DNA of 64,000 nt from Mycteria americana. Lineage: Eukaryota > Chordata > Aves > Ciconiiformes > Ciconiidae. The notes under the pieces were generated by a model. It was not told where the DNA came from. It did no database searches and saw only the letters and a program-made list of their open reading frames with translations. The first letter of the stretch is position 1. Every line of letters starts with the position of its first letter. Shown here in pieces: positions 1 to 10,000 of this stretch. The stretch is from the NCBI RefSeq assembly GCF_035582795.1, contig NC_134370.1, forward strand, positions 31,359,501 through 31,423,500, in the 5' to 3' direction. The position numbers and the translations under genes are program-made.

Positions 1-73
1 GGGAGAAGGCAGCGTGCGCCGGGCTGGCTGGGGAGCAGCACCCCGCACCCTCTGCCTGAGCCCTGGCCCGCAG

Positions 74-155
74 GGCAGCTGTGCTGTCGTGGATCGGCAC
101 CGTGAACATCAAGACGGGGAGCAAACCCCGTCTACAGGACAGGACACTGTGTTAA
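74..155 (+). CDS. Possible terminal coding exon of an upstream plus-strand gene (CDHR1 by synteny)
   Basis: A splice-acceptor-like run ends in CAG at 71-73. From position 75 a frame reads AAVLSWIGTV...RLQDRTLC and stops at 153-155. In mammals CDHR1, a photoreceptor cadherin, lies next to LRIT2 and is transcribed towards it, so its last exon would be expected on this strand here. Two plus-strand AATAAA signals follow at about 753 and 831. I could not match the peptide to CDHR1 from memory. Another frame stays open to 247, so the frame choice rests only on this argument. It could equally be non-coding sequence. Confidence 0.22.
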
Positions 156-752
156 TTCAAGGGGGTCATGAGATTCTTCTCCAGCTGTCATTTCAGCTGG
201 ACCAGGAGACCCGGCCCTCAGGGGCTCTTCTTCCCTCACCCCATTAGCTGGTCTAATTCCCTTTGTTTGCAGCAGGACTTCATCAGCTTAGGGGGTAGCA
301 GAGGTGCAGCAGAGTCCTGGCTGGGGGGCTGTGGCAGCAGCACTGCTCCCAGAGCCTCTCCTGCCATGTCTCGTTTCCTCCACTGTTTCCTCCACTGCTT
401 ATCTGTCCTCCTAGGGCTGTGTGGCATGAGGCCCAGGCTCTCGCGTTGTCCTCGTCCTTCTCCTCCAGCCGCGAGCCGGTGGGAGGGAGGGGAGCGCAGT
501 CCCCGGCTCCGCTCCCAGTTCCCTGCGCGAGCGCGCACCTTCTGCTGGTTGTGGCTCTGCCAGGTTCTGCGACGTTTCCCGAGGTACCAAAAGTTCGTGA
601 GTTATTCCCCATACCACTGTTTTCCCGATGTTGTGTTGAAGCCAGTATTCAATGTTCATTCTCCAATGAGGAAAGCCTATAAAGACCATTCAATTAAGTG
701 AGATTTAACAGGAATTATAGGCTTATAGTCTTAGAGATTATATTTAAGAGGG

Positions 753-836
753 AATAAAGATGTTTTATTACGATGTTGTGAGACTTTTTTCCAGTTACTC
801 TGTATTTCAACTTCAGGGTTTGTTTTTTTTAATAAA
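753..836 (+). terminator. Candidate poly(A) signals of an upstream plus-strand gene
   Basis: AATAAA occurs at 753-758 and an overlapping AATAAATAAA at about 830-839, both on the plus strand. The second is followed at once by an A-run. They fit the 3' end of a gene entering from the left edge. No matching reading frame is certain, so this rests on the hexamers and on synteny. Confidence 0.3.
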
Positions 837-1882
837 TAAAAAAAACCTGCAAAAGATGCTTCTGTGCTTGGTGTGCTTCTGCTGGCAACGATGCCTTGTC
901 ATTGCTTGTTATGTGGCCGCACGGGCCCAGGCAGCCAGACGGCTTCCCAGGATGAGCAAACGGCCCCTTTTGCAGGCCACGAGTCAGGAGAGGGGCTATG
1001 TGGTTTTTGGGCAACACCAGCCTGGAAGGAGAGGAGGCGAGAAGCGGGATGCCGTGGGCGCGGGGGACGGGCAGGGTCACAGATGAGCTCCTGGCCAAGC
1101 ACCTGCTGTGCTCTGCAGCCCACTGCGGCATGGCCCCGGGGGCAGGAAGGTTTAGTTTGATGCCAGCACTCGCTGGGTATGCGATTTATTATGAACTTTC
1201 TACACGTGGTGATGGGATGTTTTGTCTTTCCCTGGCTGATTCCTTGCTGGGATTCAGCAGCTCTCTCTACAGGCTCTACAGTTTGCTGTTGTTCCTCCAT
1301 GTTGACTGGGGTGGGAGAAGGCCAGTCATTACAGGCACTGGTCTGTTTTTCACGCCCCCTCATGCACAGCCCCGTGGTGGTCCTCAACCAGCATCAGCTC
1401 ATGCCTGACCATGTATGCACCGTCTCCCCAGGGGTTTCTCCGGGACATGGTTGTCTCCCCACTTGGCCGGCTGCTTCTGCCCCTTCCCCACCGCTCCAGA
1501 CCCCCCGGCACATGTGCTGCAACTGCCCAGCCTCCCCGTCCCTGCAGCCGAACGCCGGAGCTCCTTGGCATTCACATTTCTTTGCAATTTGTAACTGTAA
1601 AAGAATAGAAATGAAGCAGAGGACATCTGCGTATTCTGAAAATCCATCGTGTTTATTATTTTGACACTAAAAGAGTGACGAGACTAGGAAGTCCCTTGAA
1701 GTATAACACCGAGGGCCAGCATCGAACAGGTCTCTGCTCAAAAGCTGTGCAGTAAGTTACAGCAGAAGGAGGCGCTGGGGGAGGAACGTGGGGCCTGAGG
1801 AGAGACAGCACAGGAAACACACAGCAAAAACCAAAATACAACTAGAAAGCCAAACTGCCATGTAGTGAAGCTCACATTAGGC

Positions 1883-1888
1883 TTTATT
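1883..1888 (-). terminator. Candidate LRIT2 poly(A) signal
   Basis: This AATAAA on the minus strand is the first such hexamer downstream of the LRIT2 stop codon at 3436. A second one lies at 1652-1657. It was found by hexamer only; transcript data would decide. Confidence 0.3.
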
Positions 1889-2483
1889 TCTGCTTACAGC
1901 TGAGGTTTCTACTCTAGTTTTTTTCTTTTTGAGGCAGTCTGTAACAACACATATGACAAGGGCTGCAAGTCTATCGGCCACGTGCTTTGGTTGTGCTGGA
2001 AAGCATGAGGCCAAAAAAGAAAAAAATAAGTCACATGTCCTCAGACCCCTGAGAAATGCAGCGTGAGCTGCTCCATGAGCAGGGGCCCTTTGCTTTTACA
2101 TGCATATTTGGGGTTTTTTGTCTCTAGAAAGGAGGTGAGCTTTGGTTTCAAAGCAGCCGGATGGGCAGGAGGCCTGTCTGCATTTGGGGAAGGTGCCTGG
2201 CTCACACCTTCAGCTCCCAAACCCTGGCTCCACCACCCTCTCTGCCCCCAGCCACTTGTCCCACCGGCCCAGTTCAGGCCAAGTGTCCCCATCACCCCCC
2301 GCATCACCCCACAGCCACAGCACCCTCCTGGGAAAAAGGAGACAGTGGTGGGGAGGGTGGAAGGGGAAACAGCAGCTGAGTGTTTGCCTGCAAAAGATAA
2401 ACTCTTCATTTTTCACCAGTTCTTGTTCTTAACTTTTAAAATAATATATTAACGCAACACTTGTGTAGCAATAGGTGTTAGAG

Positions 2484-2545
2484 GTGGGTGTGTGTGTATT
2501 GGTGTGTTAGTGTTAGAATACGCGTGTGTGCGTGTGTGTTAGTGT
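2484..2545 (+). repeat. Imperfect GT-rich microsatellite
   Basis: This is a run of interrupted GT dinucleotides with TA and CG interruptions. It is simple sequence in the spacer beyond LRIT2. Confidence 0.7.
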
Positions 2546-3435
2546 GAAACTAAAACGGTCTTCTAAAATAAGTTTGGACACAAGTAAAAGGCCCTCCTCT
2601 TCTCCCTAGTTAAAAAAAAAAAAAAGAAGCGAGCCAAAACAATTCAAAAAACCCGAAGCCCTGTGCTGCGGCTATGTTACGCTGGTGTTCAGTAAGTGCT
2701 TACACTCTTCCTGTTCGTGGTACAACCGAGCCTGTGAACTTCGTAGGGCTGTGTAAACCTTAAGGAGGAGTAAGAAAAAAGCCCAACAAAACAAAGGAAA
2801 ACAACCAAAACATACAAAAAACCCACCCCCAAAACCAGCACCCAACATCTCTGATAAAAAAAAAAGAAAGTTTTTCTCCAAGCGAAACAAAACAGCCCCA
2901 TCACATTGACCCAATCCTTCCCCGCCCCAATTTTTGTTGCTGGTTATGACCACAGCCCTGCCCTGGCTCCCCTCTCCTGTTTCCATGAGGCAGCACACAG
3001 AAGCCCGCACCCGGCACAGGGCAGAGCTGCAAACAAGCCTGCCCATCCACCCCCTGGCTGGGTAAAATAAATACAGACAGAAATACACGCCTTTAAGGGG
3101 AGACCTTTGGCCTTTTGCCACATGCATTGCTATTGGGTTTGGGGGTTTTTTTGGTTAATGCTTGTTTTCTTGTGTGTTTGTGTGCGTTGCTCCATGACAG
3201 CGCTGCAGAGGCAGCCCGGGGGTGCGGGGGCACAGCCACACACCCCGGGCACCCCCATTCCCGGGGCTCCCCAAGCCTGCTGCGAATCCCTGCCGTGCGC
3301 CCCGCCATGCCCCAGTCCATGCAGCACGGAGCCTTCCTTGCATGGTCCTTCAAGAAAACCAGCACGTGCTGTGGCTTGAGGTCATCTGTAAAAGATGCCA
3401 CCGTGGCCGCGTTCGCAGGGCGGGCAGGGACTGGG

Positions 3436-4244
3436 CTAGTAGAGGTCGGCGCTGTTCCTGTGGGGCGGCCGGGTCTTGCCAGGCTCCTCGCGGGCCATGG
3501 GCCGCCGGGAACCACGGCCTCCCTCGGGGCGGCAGAGCCCGTCCTCGCTGCCGGCGGGCAGGCTGTCCAGCGTGCTCTCCTTGCTGCCAGCGGCCTGTGC
3601 TTGGCCCCCGCGGCGGCGGCGGGGGCAGGCACCGAGGCAGCGGGCCAGGCAGCCGGGCCGAGCCTCAGCGGTGCAGGCATACATGCCGGCGGGCACGGCC
3701 AGCACCATGGCGCAGACGATGACGACGATGTGGATGAGCTTCTCGCGCTGCTCCAGCTGGCTGACGTCGCTGCCCGTGACAAAGACGACGCACTGGCCCT
3801 TGCGGGGTGCCTGGTTGCGCACGGCCACGCAGACCTCGTACTTGGTGGCCGGCAGCAGGTCAGTCACCGAGTAGGTGTTGATGCCGGGGCCGATGTAGAT
3901 GGCGTCCTTCTGGGCGGCATCGTAGCGGCCCACCAGGAGGGTGTACCAGGTCTCGCCCGGCTCCGCTGCTGCCGCCGCCGCCGCAAACCACTCCAGGGTG
4001 ATGCCGTAGACCGTCTGCTTGGCGATGCGCACTTCTACGTGGGCGCCCGGCTCAGCAGGGGCGATGGGGACCCAGCCAGGGGTGGTGGACGCCCACGGGG
4101 CCCCCACATGGAGGGTGATGGCCACCGAGGTGTTGCCCAAGAAGTTGGCGGCCGTGCAGGTGTAGTTGCCAGCGTCCGCTGGCCGTGCCGCTGGGATCAG
4201 CAGCTCTGAGCGGACGGTCTCCTCGCTGATGGGCTCGGTGGACA
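3436..4244 (-). CDS. LRIT2: LRIT2 coding exon 3 (Ig end, FN3, membrane segment, tail)
   Basis: The acceptor CTGCCTGCAG ends at 4245. The 809 nt start inside the Ig domain (V298) and end at a TAG at 3438-3436. The exon encodes the Ig cysteine in NYTC, an FN3 domain, the helix [19 protein letters not shown] and a basic, Gly/Arg-rich tail. A GCG/GCA run (3964-3984) gives seven alanines (residues 385-391) where human LRIT2 has an unrelated linker. GC content is far above the surroundings, which creates long antisense frames that are not genes. Confidence 0.95.
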
Positions 4245-7084
4245 CTGCAGGCAGAGGGGAGTTGTGTCAGCAGGCGGGGGACCCTCCTGCCCGTGCAGGG
4301 AGCCGCCATGCCCTTGGGGCAGCCCCAAGACCACTGCGCTGTGGGATGGGGGCCAGGAGGCCAGGCAGGACCTGCCCTGCCCTGCCCAGGGAAAGAGGAA
4401 GAGGGGCGCGGAAGTGCGCCGAACCCCGCAGAGCTCGTCAGCGAAGCGTTATCCGGGCCAAAAAGGCAATAAACGCCCCGGGACACCCAAGCACGGGAGA
4501 CAGGGAGCGCGTCCGACCCCCGCCCCAGCGCCAGCAGCTGAGGAAGCTGCTGTGGGCAGAGGCCAAGCCACCCGTGTGCCACCTGCCATCAGCGTGCTCA
4601 GGCCAGGGCAAGCCGGGGAGAGCCACTGAGGTGCAGGAGGCACAGCTGCATTTTGGACACACGGTCTGTCCTCCGTTAGGCTTGAGTGCAGAAAAATGTC
4701 GGTCGACATTTTTCACATGTCTCAAAAAGAGGCTCGGGCCAAAACAAGGCATGTGGAGCCAGGAATCGTTGGACTGGAAGTGAGATGCAGCTTTAAGAAT
4801 AGTATGAAACACCCTGTTGTCCACCCAAACAGGGACACGTGGCTGTGGTCGGGAAAAGCCTGTATGTAATTAATTCAGCATGTGCTTGTGGACAGATGCA
4901 CAAGTGCTGCTACAACACTGCAATTAAAGCAAATATCAGTCCGGGATTAAGGGCTAATGCTATCTTATTTAGCTAGCTGGCTTATTAGGAACACACGTAG
5001 CCTGTGCGGTGCCCATATGCGTTATTAGCTTACCTGATGAAAATAGCAACTTGCCCTATTGAAGGCTCTTAGTAAAAATAAATGTGAGGAGGGTGTGTAA
5101 GAGCTGAGCTGGATGGGGAGAAAGAGGAAAAGGCCTCCTATTACGAGGCCCTCAATAAAGAATATGAATAAGCAAGGCTCACGGAGAACGACAGCCTCCG
5201 TTTTGGTTGTAGAACATGAATGGACACAGACAGGCAACAGGGCTGCACAGGGTTTTGTGGTTTGTGCGGGTATTTCTTGAGAAAACATATGGGAATAGTA
5301 TAGAAACATACCTGTGTGTATATAGTGTGTGCACGCTCCTACAAACACACGTGTACATACAAATATAATTATATAGAGTGTGTGCATATATACACGTAGT
5401 ATATAATATATAGTGTAAATATATATGCATGTCTAACTACATATTTATTATATATGTATGACTGATGTATTATGAATAGCTCTTACATCAGGTGTCATGT
5501 TGAAAGAGCTACTATTAAAAATCCACACATAAAATAACTGTGTAAAAATGAGGCCATGCTCCTTTCATTTTTGACCGATATCCTGCGTGAAGCAGCTCTT
5601 CTCATGCCAGTCAGACGTGTTCAGACATGTAGGATGATTAAGATTATTTGGATTATGCCACCACAATAACTGTGATGCTCTAAAGGGGCTGAGAGGTGGT
5701 GTGGTGACTGTGATGGCCTGAAGACCTACGTAAGCAGAATAGCAGAACATACATTTTTAATGGAAAAAAAAAAAAAAAAAGAAGGAAAAGCTTTGCTTAC
5801 CATTAAATGCCCTTAAAAGTTTGAGTGCATAAGTCCACCAGACAGCCGGGGAAGGGCTGGCTTGCACAAAGCAGGTCAGGGTGACATTCAGCCCCACCGG
5901 CACTGTCAGGTTGGTGTCAAGGGCTGAGGTCAGGGGCTTCATGCAGCTGTTGAGCTCCACTTCATGAAAAAACTTCCCTGCTCTGAATTTCGGGCTTGAG
6001 CAAGTTAAATAGGAATTCATCAGAATAATAGGTGGGCCGACTGACTTGATAAACTGGACAAATCCCCGCAGGCGACAGTCGCAAAGCCAGGGGTTGTCAT
6101 GAAGGGCCAGGACGGCGTTGGAAATAGCTTCGATCTGCCCCTCCGCCCTCTGGCTTCTCTGATAGACGGGCCAGTTGAAGAAGACATCCCTGGATATGAT
6201 GGTAAGCTGATTTGAGGATAGATCTAAATAGGTCAGGTTGGGCAGATAGCGGAGCGCGTGTTCTGGAAGGACATCCAGCCGGTTGTGCTTCAGATCCAGG
6301 ATTTTCAGAGCCGGGGTGTCTTGAAATGCTGTCCATGGCACCGAACTTAATTTGTTCCCTTGCAAGCGCAGCTCCTTCAGAGCCGGCAGATATTCCAGGC
6401 TCTTGATGTGCATCACTGTGATGTTGTTAAAATTGAGCCAGAGATACTCCAAGGCACTAACATTCTCAAAAGACCCACGAGGCAATTCTGTTAGGTGAGA
6501 ATTTTCTATTCTAATTTTCCGGATGTCCTGAGGGATGTTTGCAGGAATCTGCCTCAGCAGTGCAGACATGCAGAGCAAACTCCTAAGGAGGAAACCAGAA
6601 AATTCTCCAGGTTGCACACCATGTTCATGGCTAACAAACCAGTTCCCTATACAGGTCTACAAGCACTTGAATAATTATAAGGTATTGTATACAGGGCATG
6701 CATAAGCCATACATCCATCCTTCAGTGTAGTTTTACACCCGTTTTCCCACAAAGACTACAATTAAGTCATAAAAATTGCTACATATGCAACTACATAGCT
6801 CAGGGAAATAAGAGAAGTCTCATTCTATGCTCAAGCTAGTACTATTCAAGAATTAGAAGAGGCATACCATGCTGCCATCTGTTCGGTTTTGGTGCTCGCA
6901 ACGTCGGCAAATATATATTGGGAATCTCCGAGCTGCTTTGCTGGTGCTACAACTAGGGTAACTAGCATTCTTACCTTCCAAAGCTGTCTTGAGAACAAGA
7001 GCATCCTGTGACACAAGATGAAACAGATGGGTTTATTTTGTGGAAGGCCAGAAGAAGCAGCAAAATATGACAAATAGGGTCCAT
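3436..7084 (-). CDS. LRIT2: LRIT2, leucine-rich repeat, Ig-like and transmembrane domain protein 2 (whole gene, 3 coding exons)
   Basis: Joining 7084-6975, 6582-5801 and 4244-3436 gives 1701 nt, or 566 aa plus stop, close to the 550 aa human protein. All junctions are GT..AG and keep frame (phases 2 and 1). The order is: signal peptide (residues 1 to about 22); cysteine-rich LRRNT (C24, C28, C30, C41); LRRs (about 58-185) containing [15 protein letters not shown] (about 200-250) with NPWLCDC; Ig domain with C274 and C327 (DAGNYTC); FN3 with [19 protein letters not shown]; one membrane helix (about 467-488); and an Arg/Gly-rich tail ending NSADLY. LRIT1 to its right is the nearer neighbour of RGR, as in mammals, which supports the paralogue assignment. 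The family sits on the surface of retinal cells, but the function of LRIT2 itself is poorly defined. The ATG has A at -3 and G at +4. The last exon is very GC-rich and carries a seven-alanine run. Confidence 0.95.
3964..3984 (-). repeat. GCN triplet run encoding polyalanine in LRIT2
   Basis: Seven consecutive alanine codons (GCG and GCA) lie in the FN3 region, next to GEPEAA-like acidic residues. A short triplet run like this is prone to length change. Confidence 0.8.
4691..4714. repeat. 24 bp palindrome in LRIT2 intron 2
   Basis: The arms GAAAAATGTCG and CGACATTTTTC are exact reverse complements of 11 bases around a 2 bp centre. This is seen directly; the function is unknown. Confidence 0.9.
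5316..5460. repeat. AT/GT-rich simple-sequence tract
   Basis: Interrupted TA, TG and CA dinucleotide runs occur, including several TATATA blocks. It is low-complexity intronic sequence. Confidence 0.75.
5801..6582 (-). CDS. LRIT2: LRIT2 coding exon 2 (LRRs, LRRCT, first half of Ig)
   Basis: The acceptor is a CCTCCTTAG tract ending at 6583 and the donor is G|GTAAGC at 5800. The 782 nt encode the whole LRR block, the LRRCT ([11 protein letters not shown]) and the first Ig strands up to AFN. A run of 17 T on this strand (5780-5764) begins about 20 bases into the following intron. Unlike LRIT1, no intron separates the LRRs from the LRRCT. Confidence 0.95.
6975..7084 (-). CDS. LRIT2: LRIT2 coding exon 1 (signal peptide and start of LRRNT)
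   Basis: This exon encodes 36 residues from [14 protein letters not shown] to CSCSQDSFG plus two bases of Arg37. The run of five leucines is the core of a signal peptide. The donor is AG|GTAAG. It is too short to stand out on its own; it was placed because SQDSFGR followed by SLLC matches the LRIT2 pattern (ESFGR followed by TLQC in human). Confidence 0.92.
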
Positions 7085-10000
7085 ATTCTCCTTTAAGAAA
7101 GCACTGTGCAGGGTTTGCACCAAACATGCCAACAGCCTCCAAGAAGCAAATCCTATTAGCTGTAATCTTCCTTGACGCAGAAATAAATCCTGCTGGGGAC
7201 CCGACCCTGAAGACGACATGTAGTATGGTTTATAGCCTGTGTCAAAGTGCTAAAAATGACCCCTGGGACCACTCTTGGCATTTATTCTTTAGCTGCAGGT
7301 ATTTTGACAGACATGTTTATTTGGTTGGTAATATGAAGATGGAGCCAAAAGCACTTCTGTTCCCCAGGCCTTACAAGTAGTTAACCAGGCCAATTTACTT
7401 TTTATTTTTTTTATTTCAAGGGGTCTGTCTCAATATCCTGTATTTTAATGGCTTCTATCAAGGCAGAAAACCACAGTAAGGGCCAGACTTCACAGTGTAA
7501 TATGTCAGTGCATAGTGCCGTCTTGCACAATCCATCAAGCCCCAAAACCTGCCCACAGCTCTGTGCAGGGTGTACTGTTGCACATGGTGAGCAAGAAACC
7601 TACTCCCCAAACTTAGTTACTCTGTCACGGAAACATAAGAAGTATGGCACTGTTTTTCCTCTGAAACAACTTTTTTTCCCCCCACTATCTCCATTTTTAC
7701 ATGCTAGTAATGAAAACAACAACATAGCTGTAGCCAGTCTGTGGGCTGTGCTGAGAAAATAATATATTTGAAGTTAATCTCTATTGTATAAATATAAAAT
7801 TTCAGTGCTATTTCAATATTTTAAGTTCTCCGGCTTCCCCTGGAAGACACGTGCTGATTGCCCTTCAGCCACCTTGAAAAATTCAGTCTAAATAATTATA
7901 TGAGAAGGGATTTGCAGTAACCAGATTTTTAAATTTTTTAAAATCCAAAATAGTTTTCGGTTATGATTTCCAAGCAGCGCTGCGTTCTCCTGGGGCCATC
8001 TAGTGTGTATGGGCTTCATTACAGCCCGCAGAAGGCAGCGTGCCGCCGGAAAAGAGCTTAACCTCACTGCCAGTACGTGTGAAGCTGGGTCACAAATCAA
8101 GATTAGCCTGAACCTACTTAACCTCTAACCTACGGGACCAGGATAGAAAAATATTTATAGTGTGACGGCTTAGATCTATACATGGCTATCGGGGCGTGTG
8201 CGATAGCGTAGGCACTGTAAGCCTACAGAAGACGTAGGATTGATTCTGCAGTTTTTAAATTGACAGGGGCTTTGATTTCAAGGCGAATCAGAAAAATGAA
8301 CTGGTGGGGAAACCAGTGGGGACTGTCGCAGCGCTTTGCGATTGCCTCCTCCATGTAGAAGCAGCAGGCTGTGCGTAGTGAGCCTGTTGGGCTGCCGTTG
8401 CTCGCTATGCCCAGCGTCCAACCACGAGCATATGGGATTTTTTTTTCTTTAAACTGAAACGTTCCTTCTTTGTCCACGGTGCAGTACTTGATATTTCAAC
8501 AGCTGCCCTACATTTTAACATGTCAGTAAGGCCATGAGTGAAGGAGAAAGGCTGCTGGTCTGTAGCACAGCAGATGCAGCAGCTGCAAATACCCCACCTG
8601 ACTGTGGTGGCTGCTGGGGACGCTGCTTGGTGAAGCTGTTGCTGTTGCAGCGAGTGGCACCAGCACAGACCCCGTGAGCCGAGGCAGACACTCCTTAGGC
8701 ACTTTCAGCGTAGCTTAAGCAGCAAAGGGAACCCCGTTAGCAGGGCTGGCTGGCTAAACTGAGAGTGCTGCCGGAGCGACGCTGGCGGCTGCCATGGGAG
8801 GATGTGTCCTTCCCGGTCATCCCTCCGCCGCTGAAGCCGAGGGCCTGAAGGAACCCCATGCCCACGCTGCAATGGCATGGGCCTCCGTGGAGACAACACT
8901 CACCAGTGCCTTTGGTCCTCTCCTGTAGTCTGCCATGGAAAGATTCCCTAATAAACTATTAATATTATTAATTTATAATGATGTTTTTATAATTTTACAC
9001 TTTATTATAACACCTGATATTATTACTTGGTAATAACAGCAGTAAACAACATATGACACAGTTAGTTAGAATATAGCTGAGAGTCAGGAGCAAACCTGGG
9101 ATTTGCCCCTGTGTGTGCTGCAGGGACTGGGAGGGAAAAGCTTTCAAAACCAATGTTTTGATGATGTTCAGCATTAGAGGTGATGGGAGAAATCTTCCCA
9201 TAATGGGAGAAATGGCTGAAGTTCACCCAGGTCATTGGCTTGCCCAGTCATGCTGGCCAGGTATTCATGAGGTGATGGAGATGCCCATCAGTGCATGGGG
9301 TTCATGGGGGAAATGCGCTAGAAAACGACCCACTTTGTGAGCTGCACACATGCAACCAGCAGGGCCACTGGTTTGGGGACAGTTTGGTTGTTTCCAGCAT
9401 TAGGCAGCTCAGCAGGAGGGATTCACCGCTTTTAAGGCCCAACCTTGCAAAAACTTCCTTTGCTTGCAGGGAAGGCACCTCCTTTGCCACCTTCCCACCC
9501 CTCCTGCATGGCCTGCAGGGAGGGTCTTAAAGCATGTGGCAGCAATGTCTTCCAAAAAAAAAAAATCTTTCATGAAAAGCGTTATTTATTAACAGGTTTA
9601 TATACAGAGTAAAAACTATTGGTGGTCCCCCCATGTACATCTTTGGGCACAGTACAGATACATAATAATGCCCAGTGTCCTGGGATGCAGCAAGTAAAAT
9701 TTCACCCAGGCTTCTCTGGTAGAAAGAACTACATTAATTTAAATAAATGAGTTGATTAACAGAAAAAAAAAAAGAACTTAAGTTATTTTCTTTCTCCCAC
9801 GTGAGCTCTCCTCCCAGTCCCACCCTTCTTCTACAAGGCTAGAAAATGGCCTTCTAAAGAGAGGTGTCAGTCAGTACCATGGGCCAATGCTCCGGCTGTT
9901 TTCAGGCTGATATTTATTTGTTGCTTGAGAGGCCATTTCTCTAAATATTCCCAAACCCCAACTGTACTCAGAAAGCCCAGTATTAACCTGAGAAACTAGT

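Larger units (their letters stand above)
840..3435. other. Convergent spacer and probable LRIT2 3' UTR
   Basis: No supported exon lies here. The stretch holds a GT-rich imperfect microsatellite (about 2484-2545), A-rich runs near 2611-2626 and 2856-2866, and GC-rich patches with spurious frames. On the minus strand, the first AATAAA hexamers downstream of the LRIT2 stop lie at 1883-1888 and 1652-1657 (TTTATT on the plus strand), which would give a 3' UTR of about 1.6-1.8 kb. The UTR boundary is inferred. Confidence 0.45.
4245..5800 (-). other. LRIT2 intron 2
   Basis: This GT..AG intron of 1556 nt contains a 24 bp near-perfect palindrome (4691-4714), an AT/GT-rich simple region (about 5316-5460) and a 17 bp A-run beside the donor (5764-5780). 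No further exon was seen. Confidence 0.85.

Noticed and set aside
899-1664. Frames of 136-162 codons on both strands left of LRIT2
   Set aside because: Low-complexity, overlapping frames on opposite strands with no family resemblance and no intron signals consistent with an exon.
3115-4209. 364-codon open frame on the plus strand
   Set aside because: It is antisense to the GC-rich last exon of LRIT2, whose coding frame is well supported. It is rich in Gly, Ala, Arg and Val, as expected of a mirror frame, and has no domain.
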